Assembly: GCA_002005505.1 (NCBI GenBank)
Contig: MVGU01001442.1
Location: 2,501 to 66,500, forward strand
Length of the DNA: 64,000 nucleotides
Direction: 5' to 3'
DNA from: Botryococcus braunii
Lineage: Eukaryota > Chlorophyta > Trebouxiophyceae
Shown: piece by piece, positions 31,563 to 42,984 of the stretch
Layout: each line of letters starts with the position of its first letter
How positions within the stretch are numbered: the first letter of the stretch is position 1
Made by a program: the position numbers and the translations under genes
Notes under the pieces: generated by a model
Told to the model about the DNA's origin: nothing
Databases searched by the model: none
What the model saw: the letters and a program-made list of their open reading frames with translations, nothing else

Positions 31563-32219
31563 ACACCTGCCTCAGCTGCAGCCTCAAACATCAGCCTTAG
31601 CTCTTTGAGGGTGTGAGTCTTACCATTCATGCTATTCACATTAGACACTGCACCCTGATTGTCACAGAATACCAACAGCACCGCCCCCCGCATCTTGTCC
31701 GTGTTGGCTCTAATGCATGTCCTGACCAGTAGGCATATATTCTTCACCTCCCTGTGACAAGAAGACAGTGTCCCCTTGCTCATGAGCTCCTGTTCCTCTT
31801 CTGTGAAACTCTCCTGCATGGGTTGCAGCAGCAGCTCTTCTGAGAATCCCCCATAACCCCTAGCAGATGCATCCCCATAGCACACGAAGACTGGTCCCTC
31901 CTGCCTCCATGGCTTGCCCTTCTGCCTTTCTAACGCCTCCACCCAATACAGCAAATCTTCTTCCGTTAACGCTGCTAACTCCTCTGTCAAGCTCTCCCCC
32001 CATTCCCGGAGCTCTTCCATGGCTTGAAACAACCTCCTAATGTACAAGGGGGTAGCCGTACTGCAGGGGCCACACTCACTAACATGCCTGCCAACCTTGC
32101 CATGTCCCTCTTGGTACCCCCAGCTGTCCTAACCTTGCCTATTTCCTCCAAAATGAAATCTGCTTTGTCCTGGGGCACGTGGAAAGCTTGTTCCTCTAAG
32201 TCCACTATCAAGCCAAGAT
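31563..32219 (-). pseudogene. pol: DIRS-like pol, middle segment (RT thumb and RNase H)
   Basis: Lies between GypsyB1 and GypsyA. The first part, GLIVDLEEQAFHVPQDK and RLAGMLVSVAPAVRLPP, is the RT connection typical of DIRS-type elements. A one-base frameshift around 32047-32053 then moves to the frame with LYIRRLFQAMEELREW. The RNase H begins here, with Asp in VCYGDASARGYGG, Glu in HREVKNICLL and Asp in VFCDNQGAVSNV. The last carboxylate is in the segment at 10683-11306. Confidence 0.85.
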
Positions 32220-32696
32220 TGTAATAACTCGCGGAATTTATAAGGAAGTAAGGCAGGAAGGGAGCAAGGAACGAGGCGCGACACGAGGTCCGTCAGTTGG
32301 GGCAAGCAAGCGTTTACAAGAACCACCCCACCACACAGCTTACCCTTGTGGTTTCTCCAGTTCTGTCCTCTCGTGTTAATCTACTCGGCACGCGGGTTCC
32401 TAGCCAAGGGACGCCTATGATTCGAACTCGGCCCATGTACGACTTAACTCCCTCTATCCTTCGTGAGAGCCCTAGATCGTCCACTCGCTGGCGTGCTAAC
32501 GGTGACAACTATTGTCATCTAACACACGCAATGACGGAGTGCCAACTATGCATGGCGTAAGCAACCATCACCAACGGAAGGTGCTACTCTCGTTCGAGCG
32601 GCTAACCACGTGGCTCCCACGGGCGTGCAGTATGGCGCCAAAGGGCGTCTCCGGCAAATGTCCCGAAATGCTCGGAAATCCTCGCATTCCGTTACA
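32220..32696 (-). repeat. GypsyB1 3' LTR
   Basis: 477 bp, TGTAACGGAATGCG...GAGTTATTACA on the element strand. Polypurine tract TAAGGGGGGATAA lies at 32697-32709. Confidence 0.95.
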
Positions 32697-33749
32697 TTAT
32701 CCCCCCCTTAGTCCTTTGCATGTCCTCATGCAAACCCACTCGAGGATTTTCAAGAAGAACAAGAACAACCAGAGAAACCCGTAAACTGGACGGCCCAAAC
32801 CTCCAACTGCCGTCTGACCACTGCCGAATTGGTGGTTCATGGGGTCCCCACTTCCAATGTATAATATCTCCAAGTAAACACTTCCTTGCCATTTATTTTA
32901 TTTTTATAGCTTTTCTAGGACACTAGGTAGACTTGCGTCTAATCTTATTCGAAGAACAAACATGAAGAAATAAACGTTCAAACATGAAAAACAAGTGTCC
33001 CATTTCACAAGTCCAAGAGAACATAAAAATCTAATCCAAAAACATACAACACAAAAGAATGAATAAAGTGCTGAAGTCCAAAAAGTAGGGAACTTCCATG
33101 GAGAAGTTCCATGCTCCCAATGAGTCCCGTTCCCGTAATGGATGATCCCAAGTCAACATACTGTACAAATCCGCATAAGGTACATATTCCAGTTCATGCC
33201 GAACGAGTCGGGTTGCGTTGGCTCTGAACCATGATCCAAAAGGAAAAAACAAACAAACAAACAAACAAAGAAACAAAGTCCAACGTTCCCAAAAGTCCCA
33301 ACAACACAAACGTTCAAGGTCCAAGATTTCAAGAGAGTCCAAGTCCCCCCTATTGACATAGACTGTCCAAGACCTGCCAGTCACATAGAAGAATCCCCAA
33401 TCCCTCTCCAATTTCCAAGCCCCTTCTAGTCACATAGTCCACCAATCACCAGAAAAGTGCCCAGGATCCACAACTGATTGCTTGTGCTAGCAGGTGTACT
33501 CCCCCCCCCCCCCCCCCACCTATCCAAAGCGAGCAGACTCCGGGCTGCAACATGCCATGGTGTGTGACATCTGTCCACCCACACCGGAGTGGGCGACCCA
33601 CTCCCAATCCCATCCCGAGGGGGTGCACACATTTGCAATCCTACCACCGGCTTGTCTGTGCAGATCCTTGCGTACCCGACAAGGACTCCCTCCTAAAGAG
33701 AGCAAAGACAAGGTAACCGACCGGAGGAGCGGGCAGCAGGGGAAAGGCC
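32697..33749 (-). other. GypsyB1 3' untranslated region
   Basis: About 1.05 kb without coding sequence, conserved in GypsyB2 (51355-52386). Includes an AAAC microsatellite near 33245-33272 and a C homopolymer near 33506-33523, both longer here than in GypsyB2. The start holds the polypurine tract. Confidence 0.8.
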
Positions 33750-34444
33750 TCAAACGGCCGTCTCGCCCCACTTGGGCGGGCCCAACTCCTGGTGACGGTG
33801 GTAGGCGTTGATGGTGTCCTTTGCGTGGTCGAACATGTCCAAGGGCTCCCAGTCGTCTCCGACGTCGTAACCTGACCACAGTACCCAGTACTGGTAGGCT
33901 GGGGTACCGTCCGGGAAGTGGAGGGCCCGGTTCCCCTTCATCAAGGGACGGTGACCGAGGATGCCGTCCACGCCGTACTCGGCATTCTCCGTGCCGTCAT
34001 CGCCCTTGACCATGCGTGGTCCTGGCTGGTATTTGTAAATGCTGAGGCGGTCTGGGTTACGTGGCCCCTTGTAGAGGTCCACATATTCCACGTTTATGCG
34101 TGGGTGAAACTTCAGGGCGGCGGGGACGTCCAGCTCAACAGAGCTGGGATGGACGGCAGTGACCCGGAAGGGTCCAATCCGGCGCCTGGCAAGCTTTATG
34201 TACTTCTGCGACGTCAGGGCGGCTGGGAACTTCGTCCGAAGGAGAACAAGGTCCCCCTTCTTATAGATAACAGCCCGGCGGTGGCGGTTCGCCTGGGCCG
34301 CCTGCCGCTCCTGAGCTGCAGCCAAAAACTTCCGTGCAAGGGTAAGGGAGTCTTGCATCTTCCGGAGGAAAAGATCTGCCCGATCTGCTTTACCCCCCTC
34401 CATGTGTCCCATAGCAAATGGAATGTTTGGGTCCTGTCCATATG
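33750..34444 (-). pseudogene. pol: GypsyB1 pol, integrase C-terminus and chromodomain
   Basis: Open part after Copia4. It begins at the integrase C-terminal region (ADLFLRKMQDSLTLARKFL; GDLVLLRTKFPAALTSQKY; RRRIGPFRV) and ends in a chromodomain with a long insert (YGVDGILGHR...YQYWVLWSGYDVGDDWEPLDMFDHAKD). Joins in frame to the integrase core at 42032 after removing Copia4 and one copy of ATATG. Confidence 0.9.
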
Positions 34445-35345
34445 TTTAGCATGATGGCATCATCAAAACAGAATTTGTAGAATTGGAATTGGTATAAAAA
34501 TCCCTGTGACTCACACTCTTCTGAGTAAGTGAACTGTGCCCAAGTGAAGCTTGTATAAGTGGACGAAACACGACCAAGCAAACGGGACAGGAGCTTGATA
34601 AGGGATACTCAAGACTGTTACAATAACAACTAATCTAATGATGTTGCAATTACCTGTGACTCACACTCTTCTGAGTAAGTGAACTGTGCCCAAGTGAAGC
34701 TTGTATAAGTGGACGAAACACGACCAAGCAAACGGGACAGGAGCTTGATAAGGGATACTCAAGACTGACTGATCCCTTTGGGCACTTCCTATTTATACTA
34801 ACTAAGAAGACTATTCATTTATTAGCCTCCTGACAGGTTTGCAACTCCAGATCTTAAAAGAGTACGGGCACGATCAAGTTTGCATGCCTCAGTACTATGC
34901 ACTGGAATTTCAATGTACCTCATGACTCGACATGGTCGTCGATGAATAGTGCGAATCTCGGTCGATGCTAATCTCGAATCTAAGTGACTCGGAACTTTAA
35001 CTCACGACCGATACGAGGCTCGGATCAAGCACCAAGAGCCGCAAGGCTAAAGTCTCACGATCGATGAGATCCGGGCCGAGTGTACCTTACTCGAAACTTG
35101 GCAGAAAACAGGCCGATTTTGTACCATGGCCCCTATAAAACGCTATGAGTGTCTTTTATCATTTAAGTACCATACAGTACGAACACACCCAAGTGAGATA
35201 TGACTGTACCTTATTGTTTATATGTATTATAAGTATTATAAAGCCTTTAAATGATAGATGTGGCTCACAAACATGCTAATATGAAATGACCCAACATGTT
35301 GCACAAATACCTAAGGTATACATGTTAGTGTCCATTTTTCCAACA
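34445..35345 (-). repeat. Copia4 3' LTR
   Basis: 901 bp. On the element strand it begins TGTTGGAAAAATGG and ends CATGCTAAA, so the 3' end is AA in place of the usual CA in both copies. A 115-bp block is duplicated (34503-34617 and 34653-34767). Polypurine tract GAGGGGAGG at 35346-35354. Confidence 0.94.
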
Positions 35346-35404
35346 CCTCCCCTCATGTGTAGGGAGAAACATCTCTAAAATTGTTTGAAAATTAGGTCAC
35401 AAAT

Positions 35405-38400
35405 TTATTTAAGACCTGCCATTGCTCTAAGCTTGGCAAAGGTGACCTTTGAAAGTACCTTGGTGAAGAAATCAGCAATATTCTCACTGGTAGCCACATA
35501 CTTTGGCTCAATTGCTCCATTCTCCACCTCATCTCTGACCCTGTGGTACCTTACAGCAATGTGTTTAGTCCTGGATGAGATGGGAATCCCCTTCACATTA
35601 GCAAGGGCCCCAGTATTGTCAGTGTAAACCACAATACTACCAGGATTTTCACCAAAGTCAGTAATCAACTTGGTGAACCACAGTGCCTCCTGAACTCCAG
35701 TGCACAAGGAGATAAACTCAGCTTCAACAGTAGACAAAGCAACTATTGGTTGCAACTTGCTACCCCATGAAACTGCAGCTGACCCAGACATGAAAACAAA
35801 ACCAGAGGTGGACTTCCTACCATCCAAATCCCCTGCATAGTCTGAGTCAACAAAGGCAATAAAACCTTTGTCACTCTTCTCCCACACAAGCCCCAAATTC
35901 TTAGTACTAGCAAGATATTTTAAGACATGCATGCCAGCACTGAGATGTGTATTTGAAGGGGCATTTGCAAAACGTGCAAGGACACCAGTAGCATATGACA
36001 GATCAGGCCTAATTGTGTTGGCCAAATATAAAATGCCCCCCACAAGTTCCCTGTACCTGTTGTCTTTAGGCAAGGGATCCCCTGAATTCTTCTGCAACTT
36101 GAATGAATTATCCAGGGGTGTAGCCTTGGGGTTGCAGCCTGTCATGCCAAAGCTGTCCAAAATGTCAGTGATTAGCTTCTCATTTGATAACTTCACTGAC
36201 TTTAGACTACCATCTAAATACCTTTCAAAGGTAATCTGCATGCCCAGAAAGTGTCGGGCCTCCCCTAAATCCTTCACTGCAAACTTACTTGCAAGGAGAG
36301 ACTTCACTTCAGAGATACATTTGGGGTCCTGAGAAACAATGAGAATATCATCCACATATAAAAGTAGATAAACAGTCTCAGAACTATCTCTCTGCAGTAT
36401 AAATAAAGATGGGTCTGCATCAGAAATGACAAAACCAGCAGATTTTAGAAAACTGCTGATAGTGACATACCAGGCCCTAGGAGCCTGTTTAAGCCCATAC
36501 AAGGCTTTGTGCAACCTGCAGACAGTGTTAGGCCCACCAATGTGAAACCCCTCTGGCTGCTGAATGAAGACCTTCTCTTCAAGGTCTCCATGCAAAAATG
36601 CAGTGCTCACATCCATTTGATGGACCTGCATGTTTCTCTCAACTGCTTTAGACAACACATATCTTAGAGTTGAGTGCTTGGAAACTGGTGCATACACTTC
36701 AGTGTAATCAACACCATAAATTTGTTTAAAGCCTTTGGCCACAAGCCTAGCCTTAAACCTCTCAATCTCTCCAGTTTCAGAAAGTTTTACTTTGTAAACC
36801 CACTTAACTGGAAGAGCCTTCTTCTTGGTTTTGTCATCAACCACAACATATGACCAAGTGCCTAGTGCTTTTAATGAATTCATCTCATCTTGCATTGCAC
36901 TGACCCACTTGTCACTTTCAGGTGAATTTATTGCATCTATATACTTTGCTGGCTCAATTATCAGTGTGTCCTTTTGCACTTGCACATAACCACTGACAAT
37001 TTCAACTGAATTTGTTTCATTTTGGAGTACTGTGTTCTTAACTCTGTCAGGATATCTACCCCCAAAGAGACCAGCAGGTGAGTGTGAGATCCCAGCACCT
37101 AGAAAATCAAACTCAACAGGCTCAAGTTGGACATCAGGAGCCTCATTAACTATACCTTGTTGGAGGACCACTTGTGGAACATCCTGAACGGGACGCGGGT
37201 CCGAGCCATGGGATTCAGGATCTGCAGTGTCCTGATTTTCCCCAAGGTTAGTGTTTTCTTGACTTGTAAACTTAGCCCTTTCAAGGTTTAGATGATCAAA
37301 CCTTATGACACTTGGATCAGTGCCCAAAGGGTCTAAAGAAACAGGAGACAAGTCTTCAGAAGTTTCATGCACATCTTCCCCAATGATTGCAGTTTCAGAA
37401 TCTTCAGGAGAATCCTCTTCATCATTCACCACATCAAGGAGATCAGGCATTTCATCATCATCAGACAAGGCCTCCTCAAAATTGACAAATTGTCTTGCAC
37501 ACACTGTGACTTTGGAATCCATGAGGACACGATAATTCTTGCTGTGCCCATCATAGCCCAAGAAAATACCCTCCTTACTGACAGGGCTAAATTTACCATC
37601 CCTTTTGGACTTTTCAATCATGACATGACACTTGCTCCCAAAAACACGTAAGTGACTGACATCAGGAACAGTGCCAAACCACATCTCAAATGGGGTCTTA
37701 TCATGATTTGAAACTGCAGACAAATTTCTAACATAGTTTGCAGTTAAGAGAGAGTCACCCCAATATTCTGGAGGTAGGCTCGAGGCAGTCAGCATGGCTC
37801 TGGCTTTCTCCTGCAGAGTCCTGTTCAGCCTCTCAATTTTCCCATTTTGTTGATGTGCATATGGTGCAGTCTTTTGGTGGACTGCACCATTTTTCCTGCA
37901 GAACTTTTCTAAACCAGAAAATTCAGTACCAGTGTCGGTCCTGATAAACTTAACCTTGCACTCGTGCTGGGTCTGCCACTCAGTCAATAAATTAACTGCC
38001 TCTCTTGATGCATCTGCCTTTGACTTGAGTAGAATGGTTGCTGACATCTCAGAAAACTCATCTAAGACATTAAGTGCATATTTCTCATCATCATAAGTTT
38101 CTGGTGAGACTGGACCCATAAGGTCCATATGCACAACTTCTAATTTACTAGTGCAAGCAGTGCCTGTTGGTTTAAAAGGCTGCACAGTTTGTTTCCCATG
38201 CAAGCAGGCACTGCAGACACCTCTCGTACCAATAGAACTTGAGAAATCAGAAGAGGGGAGTTTCATTCCCTTGACCATTTTTCCCTTCATCATTCTTACC
38301 ATGTAGGCTGGAGACAAGTGCCCCAGCCTCTGATGCCACAGGTCTGCATCCCTGTGAAGCACCTGAACATTGCATGCCTCCACAAACTTAGTTTCTGGAT

Positions 38401-40771
38401 GAAAAGAAACATGCTTGTCTGGTAGAGCTAAATCCACCAGCCACTGATAGGGGAAAGCATGCTCAGCATTTCCCAAATGGTACCCATTAGAATCTGTGAG
38501 ATAACACTCTATCCCCATGATATTAACATTAATACCATCTAAATATGCCTTGCCCACTGATAGAAGATACTTCTTGCTAGAGGGAACATGCTTGACATTA
38601 TGCAAGAACAAGGAACTGCCAGACTCGAGGAACACTTGCATGGAACCTTCTCCTACAATTTCCTCAGACTTGCCATTTGCCACAATCAAACGTTGTGGCA
38701 CATCAAACTTGACATAATTTATCATGTTTTCACTTGAAGGTGAAATGTGATCAGTTGACCCTGAATCTATAAGCCAAGCAGGAAGAGAAGGTTGGGAGAT
38801 TACTGTATCCCTTTGCACACAATTGGTTTGTGCCCTCCTCTCCTGTGCTGCAAGCTTAGGACACGTTGCTTTGATGTGTCCTTGATTCCTGCAGTACTGG
38901 CAAATTAGTACAGGCCTTCCCTGCTGTTGAAAAGCAGGTTGCCCTGTCCCTGAATTTTCACGGTTAGTATTTTTAGGCACTTCTGCCTGGTGAGCACCTG
39001 GACCAGCCCCACCTGAACCACCTTGCCTGCCTGCAGGCTGACCACCCCCACCTTGATTCCTATAAGGTTTGGGATTTGAGGTGTTTGGAGGATTATATGG
39101 CTTCTTTGCTTGAAGATCCATATATGTTAACTCAAGAACATGCTGGAGTTGGTGCACATTTGGATAGTTGTTGCACACAGACAGCTGTAAACGTCTATCT
39201 ACCTCATACTCTTCAGTGAGGCCTTCAATGATCATAGAGCACTGGCAAACCTCAGAACACTGCTCTCCTAGTGATTTGAGGTTGTTTGCAATTTTTCTGC
39301 ACCTTAACACGTAGTCAGATGGTTTTTCACCTGGCTTCATGGCAAATAACTTTTGCTCCCTGTGGAGGCTCGTCAGCCTAGCTGCTGCTCTAGCGTTAAA
39401 CACCTGCAGCAGCTTATTCCACATATGGTAAGCACTTGTCAAGTCAGTAATCTGAACAGAATACTGCTCAGTACATGCTTGAGTGATGATTGTTTGGGCC
39501 TTGAAATCATCATAAGCTCCCTGATAATCATCATGAACACAGTAATTGACATTCATTTCCCACAACATAGCATACACTTGCTTTGTCCATGTCAACCAAT
39601 TGGTATCATTCAACTTGACTAACTCTATCTTTGGAGTTAACTTCTGATGAGACGAGAACGAAGGGCCAGTGGTTGGATTTATATTGGGCAGACCAGGAAT
39701 ACCTACGTTTGGAAATTGACCTTGTCCAACACTATATGGTGGCCCCTGACTATAAGGAGGACCACCCCAACCACCACCACCTGGTCCACCAGGACCGCCT
39801 GGACCACCAGGACCGCCTGGTCCTCCAGGACCACCAGGACCACCCCCACCAAAGCCACCAGGAACATTCCCACCAGAGCCCGGATAAACAGGGTATTGCG
39901 GGTAGTTGCCTGAGACTGGTGGAGGATGCCAAATCGAGCTTGCTCCTCCAGGGGGACCCCCACTGTATGGTGGCCCACCTCCAGGAGGACCACTGCCTGA
40001 GCTGTATGGGTAGCCACCACCAGGAGGGCCTCCAGCTGGAATTGCTGAAGCTGACGTTGACACTCCAAAGTTGGATGGTACCTGCACACTAGCTGGCTGC
40101 ACCAAGGTTGGATTAGAAATTTGGTTCAGCGTTGAGGCAGGTAGTGAAATGGGGATCATGCCCCCAGTAGCCAGTGGTAAATAAACAGTTGCCTGTGCAC
40201 TAGCTACTGATGTTGCTGGAACCATTGCGCCACTAGTAATGACTGGAACGCTAGCTGGCTGGACTGTCACAGCAGGATATTGCGAAACGGGTACTTGTAA
40301 AGGACCACTGGTAAGTGTCCTTGACCCTGAAACTGCAGACTGTGAAGGTCTGCGCAAAACCCTAGGTGCGCTTGAAACAGGCACAGGATTAATCCTGACT
40401 GCTCTTCTGACACTGCTAGGATCTAAAGGAAGGTTGGAAGGCATACCACTAGGAGGAGAGATGCCTGAGCTTACAGCAGGAGCAGCTACAGCTAGAGGTT
40501 GACCAGCAGGATCAGCAGGAAGAGACTCAGAGTGATCATAATCCCCGTATAGAACCTCATCACTTACCTCCCCTGCGTGGCGCCCCTCAGCTTCACTGTC
40601 CTCCGTTGAGCTGTTGGCACCTGCACATGCACTAGAGGTGTAGCCCCTTGAGTAAGATTGTTCAAAGCTCTCATTATTGTAAACAGTTGAGGGATCATCC
40701 TCAATCATAATTGGTACTTCATATGATTCTTCAGGATTGGCATAGGGTGGCACAGTATATGTACCACTCAT
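35405..40771 (-). CDS. gag-pol: Copia4 gag-pol polyprotein
   Basis: Single ORF of 1,788 residues from ATG 40769-40771 (MSGTYTVPPYANPEE). An unusual N-terminal extension of about 350 residues is rich in Pro, Ser and Gly and includes a collagen-like GPGGPGG run. Gag follows (LNDTNWLTWTKQVYAML; LHREQKLFAMKPGEKPSDYVLRC) with zinc knuckle CQYCRNQGHIKATC. Next are protease WLIDSGSTDHIS, the pre-integrase finger (LWHQRLGHLSPAY...CSACLHGKQT) and integrase core (Asp in VHMDLMGP, Asp in IRTDTGTEF, Glu in NGKIERLNRTLQEKARAML). Reverse transcriptase (HQMDVSTAFLHGDLEEKVF, LLYVDDILIVS) and RNase H (VDSDYAGD, VYTDNTGA, SENIADFFTKVL) complete it. Ends TAA. All catalytic motifs present. Confidence 0.96.
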   Translation of the reverse strand: MSGTYTVPPYANPEESYEVPIMIEDDPSTVYNNESFEQSYSRGYTSSACAGANSSTEDSEAEGRHAGEVSDEVLYGDYDHSESLPADPAGQPLAVAAPAVSSGISPPSGMPSNLPLDPSSVRRAVRINPVPVSSAPRVLRRPSQSAVSGSRTLTSGPLQVPVSQYPAVTVQPASVPVITSGAMVPATSVASAQATVYLPLATGGMIPISLPASTLNQISNPTLVQPASVQVPSNFGVSTSASAIPAGGPPGGGYPYSSGSGPPGGGPPYSGGPPGGASSIWHPPPVSGNYPQYPVYPGSGGNVPGGFGGGGPGGPGGPGGPGGPGGPGGPGGGGWGGPPYSQGPPYSVGQGQFPNVGIPGLPNINPTTGPSFSSHQKLTPKIELVKLNDTNWLTWTKQVYAMLWEMNVNYCVHDDYQGAYDDFKAQTIITQACTEQYSVQITDLTSAYHMWNKLLQVFNARAAARLTSLHREQKLFAMKPGEKPSDYVLRCRKIANNLKSLGEQCSEVCQCSMIIEGLTEEYEVDRRLQLSVCNNYPNVHQLQHVLELTYMDLQAKKPYNPPNTSNPKPYRNQGGGGQPAGRQGGSGGAGPGAHQAEVPKNTNRENSGTGQPAFQQQGRPVLICQYCRNQGHIKATCPKLAAQERRAQTNCVQRDTVISQPSLPAWLIDSGSTDHISPSSENMINYVKFDVPQRLIVANGKSEEIVGEGSMQVFLESGSSLFLHNVKHVPSSKKYLLSVGKAYLDGINVNIMGIECYLTDSNGYHLGNAEHAFPYQWLVDLALPDKHVSFHPETKFVEACNVQVLHRDADLWHQRLGHLSPAYMVRMMKGKMVKGMKLPSSDFSSSIGTRGVCSACLHGKQTVQPFKPTGTACTSKLEVVHMDLMGPVSPETYDDEKYALNVLDEFSEMSATILLKSKADASREAVNLLTEWQTQHECKVKFIRTDTGTEFSGLEKFCRKNGAVHQKTAPYAHQQNGKIERLNRTLQEKARAMLTASSLPPEYWGDSLLTANYVRNLSAVSNHDKTPFEMWFGTVPDVSHLRVFGSKCHVMIEKSKRDGKFSPVSKEGIFLGYDGHSKNYRVLMDSKVTVCARQFVNFEEALSDDDEMPDLLDVVNDEEDSPEDSETAIIGEDVHETSEDLSPVSLDPLGTDPSVIRFDHLNLERAKFTSQENTNLGENQDTADPESHGSDPRPVQDVPQVVLQQGIVNEAPDVQLEPVEFDFLGAGISHSPAGLFGGRYPDRVKNTVLQNETNSVEIVSGYVQVQKDTLIIEPAKYIDAINSPESDKWVSAMQDEMNSLKALGTWSYVVVDDKTKKKALPVKWVYKVKLSETGEIERFKARLVAKGFKQIYGVDYTEVYAPVSKHSTLRYVLSKAVERNMQVHQMDVSTAFLHGDLEEKVFIQQPEGFHIGGPNTVCRLHKALYGLKQAPRAWYVTISSFLKSAGFVISDADPSLFILQRDSSETVYLLLYVDDILIVSQDPKCISEVKSLLASKFAVKDLGEARHFLGMQITFERYLDGSLKSVKLSNEKLITDILDSFGMTGCNPKATPLDNSFKLQKNSGDPLPKDNRYRELVGGILYLANTIRPDLSYATGVLARFANAPSNTHLSAGMHVLKYLASTKNLGLVWEKSDKGFIAFVDSDYAGDLDGRKSTSGFVFMSGSAAVSWGSKLQPIVALSTVEAEFISLCTGVQEALWFTKLITDFGENPGSIVVYTDNTGALANVKGIPISSRTKHIAVRYHRVRDEVENGAIEPKYVATSENIADFFTKVLSKVTFAKLRAMAGLK

Positions 40772-41125
40772 TGCATGAAAATAACGTAGTCAGCACAAAC
40801 TCTAACAAGTAGAGCTCTCCAGCGACCACCCCAGCCTTCCCAAAGGAAAGCTGCCTTCACCAATAACCAACTTCTCTCCCACTGCCTTAACCACAAGGGC
40901 TTAGGCAATCGAGAAGTCCAACCAGAGTAACCCACCAGAAGACAACAAGAGTCCTTCTACCTGACACGGTGGTCTGCGTAGACCCCGTGCTGGCTTAGGT
41001 GCTCTTTAGTCTTTAAAAGAGTGCTATGAAAAGCAGAACGTAGAAAGCTGCGAGGCTTCTTTACGTAGAAAGATCCCGTGCGCCGGGAGACGATAATACC
41101 ATAAGCGATTTAATCGCCGATACCA
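40772..41125 (-). other. Copia4 leader and primer-binding site
   Basis: 354-bp untranslated leader. The PBS TGGTATCGGCGATTAAA (minus strand, 41109-41125) directly abuts the 5' LTR and shares its first 12 bases with GypsyA and GypsyB1. No separate upstream ORF is seen. Confidence 0.8.
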
Positions 41126-42026
41126 TTTAGCATGATGGCATCATCAAAACAGAATTTGTAGAATTGGAATTGGTATAAAAATCCCTGTGACTCACACTCT
41201 TCTGAGTAAGTGAACTGTGCCCAAGTGAAGCTTGTATAAGTGGACGAAACACGACCAAGCAAACGGGACAGGAGCTTGATAAGGGATACTCAAGACTGTT
41301 ACAATAACAACTAATCTAATGATGTTGCAATTACCTGTGACTCACACTCTTCTGAGTAAGTGAACTGTGCCCAAGTGAAGCTTGTATAAGTGGACGAAAC
41401 ACGACCAAGCAAACGGGACAGGAGCTTGATAAGGGATACTCAAGACTGACTGATCCCTTTGGGCACTTCCTATTTATACTAACTAAGAAGACTATTCATT
41501 TATTAGCCTCCTGACAGGTTTGCAACTCCAGATCTTAAAAGAGTACGGGCACGATCAAGTTTGCATGCCTGAGTACTATGCACTGGAATTTCAATGTACC
41601 TCATGACTCGACATGGTCGTCGATGAATAGTGCGAATCTCGGTCGATGCTAATCTCGAATCTAAGTGACTCGGAACTTTAACTCACGACCGATACGAGGC
41701 TCGGATCAAGCACCAAGAGCCGCAAGGCTAAAGTCTCACGATCGATGAGATCCGGGCCGAGTGTACCTTACTCGAAACTTGGCAGAAAACAGGCCGATTT
41801 TGTACCATGGCCCCTATAAAACGCTATGAGTGTCTTTTATCATTTAAGTACCATACAGTACGAACACACCCAAGTGAGATATGACTGTACCTTATTGTTT
41901 ATATGTATTATAAGTATTATAAAGCCTTTAAATGATAGATGTGGCTCACAAACATGCTAATATGAAATGACCCAACATGTTGCACAAATACCTAAGGTAT
42001 ACATGTTAGTGTCCATTTTTCTAACA
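41126..42026 (-). repeat. Copia4 5' LTR
   Basis: 901 bp, near-identical to 34445-35345 and with the same internal 115-bp duplication. TSD ATATG follows at 42027-42031. Confidence 0.95.
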
Positions 42027-42984
42027 ATATGTCAAGCGGAACGGTGTGGTGTTGATCGAGGCTTGCCAGGTATTGTTATAGGCAAACTCTGCAACAGCCA
42101 GATGGTTTTCCCATTCTTTAGGCTTATCCCAAACATAATGTTTGAGGTAGTCCTCAAGAATCCTGTTAATCCGTTCCGTTTGTCCATCAGATTGTGGGTG
42201 ATAGGCTGTAGACCGTGCAGGTTTGCAGCCTGTTAAATTTAGGAGTATATCCATAAATTTACTCACAAACTTAGGATCCCTATCCGACACAAGTTCCTCT
42301 GGAAATCCGTGGTATCTCCAGACTTTATCCCTTAGCAAAACTGCTACATCATATGAGTCAGCTTTTGTGGTGGTGGGCACAAAGTGAGCACACTTACTTA
42401 ACCGGTCCACCACAACCCATATGGCATCATTCCCGTTTGCAATCCGTGGCAACCCCGTAATCATCCAAATAGACAACGACAAATCCCTCCCGAATGAAAT
42501 CATGGAAGATTTCATTCATCAGCCGCTGAAAAGTGGCCGGAGCATTCGTTAAACCAAAGGGGAGCACCAGAAACTCGTACAACCCAAATGGTGTTCTAAA
42601 TGCTGTCATTGGGATATCTTCTTCTTTAAGCCGGACCTGATGGTATCCGCTCTATAAGTCCAGGCTTGAGAAGACCTTTGCTCCTTTGAGCCTATCAAGC
42701 AAATCATCAATCCGGGGCAAGGGGTACCTATCCGGAATGGTAATCTGGTTGACAGCTCTATAATCAATTACCATCCTATAAGTTCCTTCCTTCTTTTTAA
42801 CAAAAAGAACAGGAGATGCATAAGGTGAGTGACTGGGCCGGATGTGCCTTAATGCGAGAAGCTCATCCACTTTTTTAGTACACTCTTCCATTTCTAGAGA
42901 AGATAAACGATAAGCAGGCTTATTAGGAGGTACAGAGCCAGGTTGTATCCTGATGGTGTGATACACCTGTCTATGCGGTGGCAA
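42027..42984 (-). pseudogene. pol: GypsyB1 pol, RT start fused by deletion to integrase
   Basis: The RT begins at [15 protein letters not shown] and [16 protein letters not shown]. It is cut by TAG at 42652-42654 (TTG in GypsyB2), reopens at [21 protein letters not shown] and reaches VVYLDD near 42462. There it jumps directly to integrase sequence [19 protein letters not shown]. The rest of RT, RNase H and the zinc finger are gone. Integrase Asp in VSDRDPKF and Glu in GQTERINRI are retained up to the Copia4 insertion. Confidence 0.9.

Larger units (their letters stand above)
34445..42026 (-). mobile_element. Copia4: intact Ty1/Copia element
   Basis: 901-bp LTRs, TSD ATATG (34440-34444 and 42027-42031), PBS, one uninterrupted gag-pol of 1,788 codons and a polypurine tract. 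I found only two differences between the LTRs (near 34900 vs 41580 and near the element's 5' edge), so it is young and possibly active. It belongs to a different Copia family from Copia1-3. Confidence 0.96.

Noticed and set aside
32297..32784. Recurring short open frames in the GypsyB LTRs (also at 45558 and 50955)
   Set aside because: They repeat because the LTR repeats; composition and position show no coding constraint.
39631..40092. Open frames antisense to the Pro/Gly-rich N-terminus of Copia4
   Set aside because: Shadow frames of a biased coding sequence.
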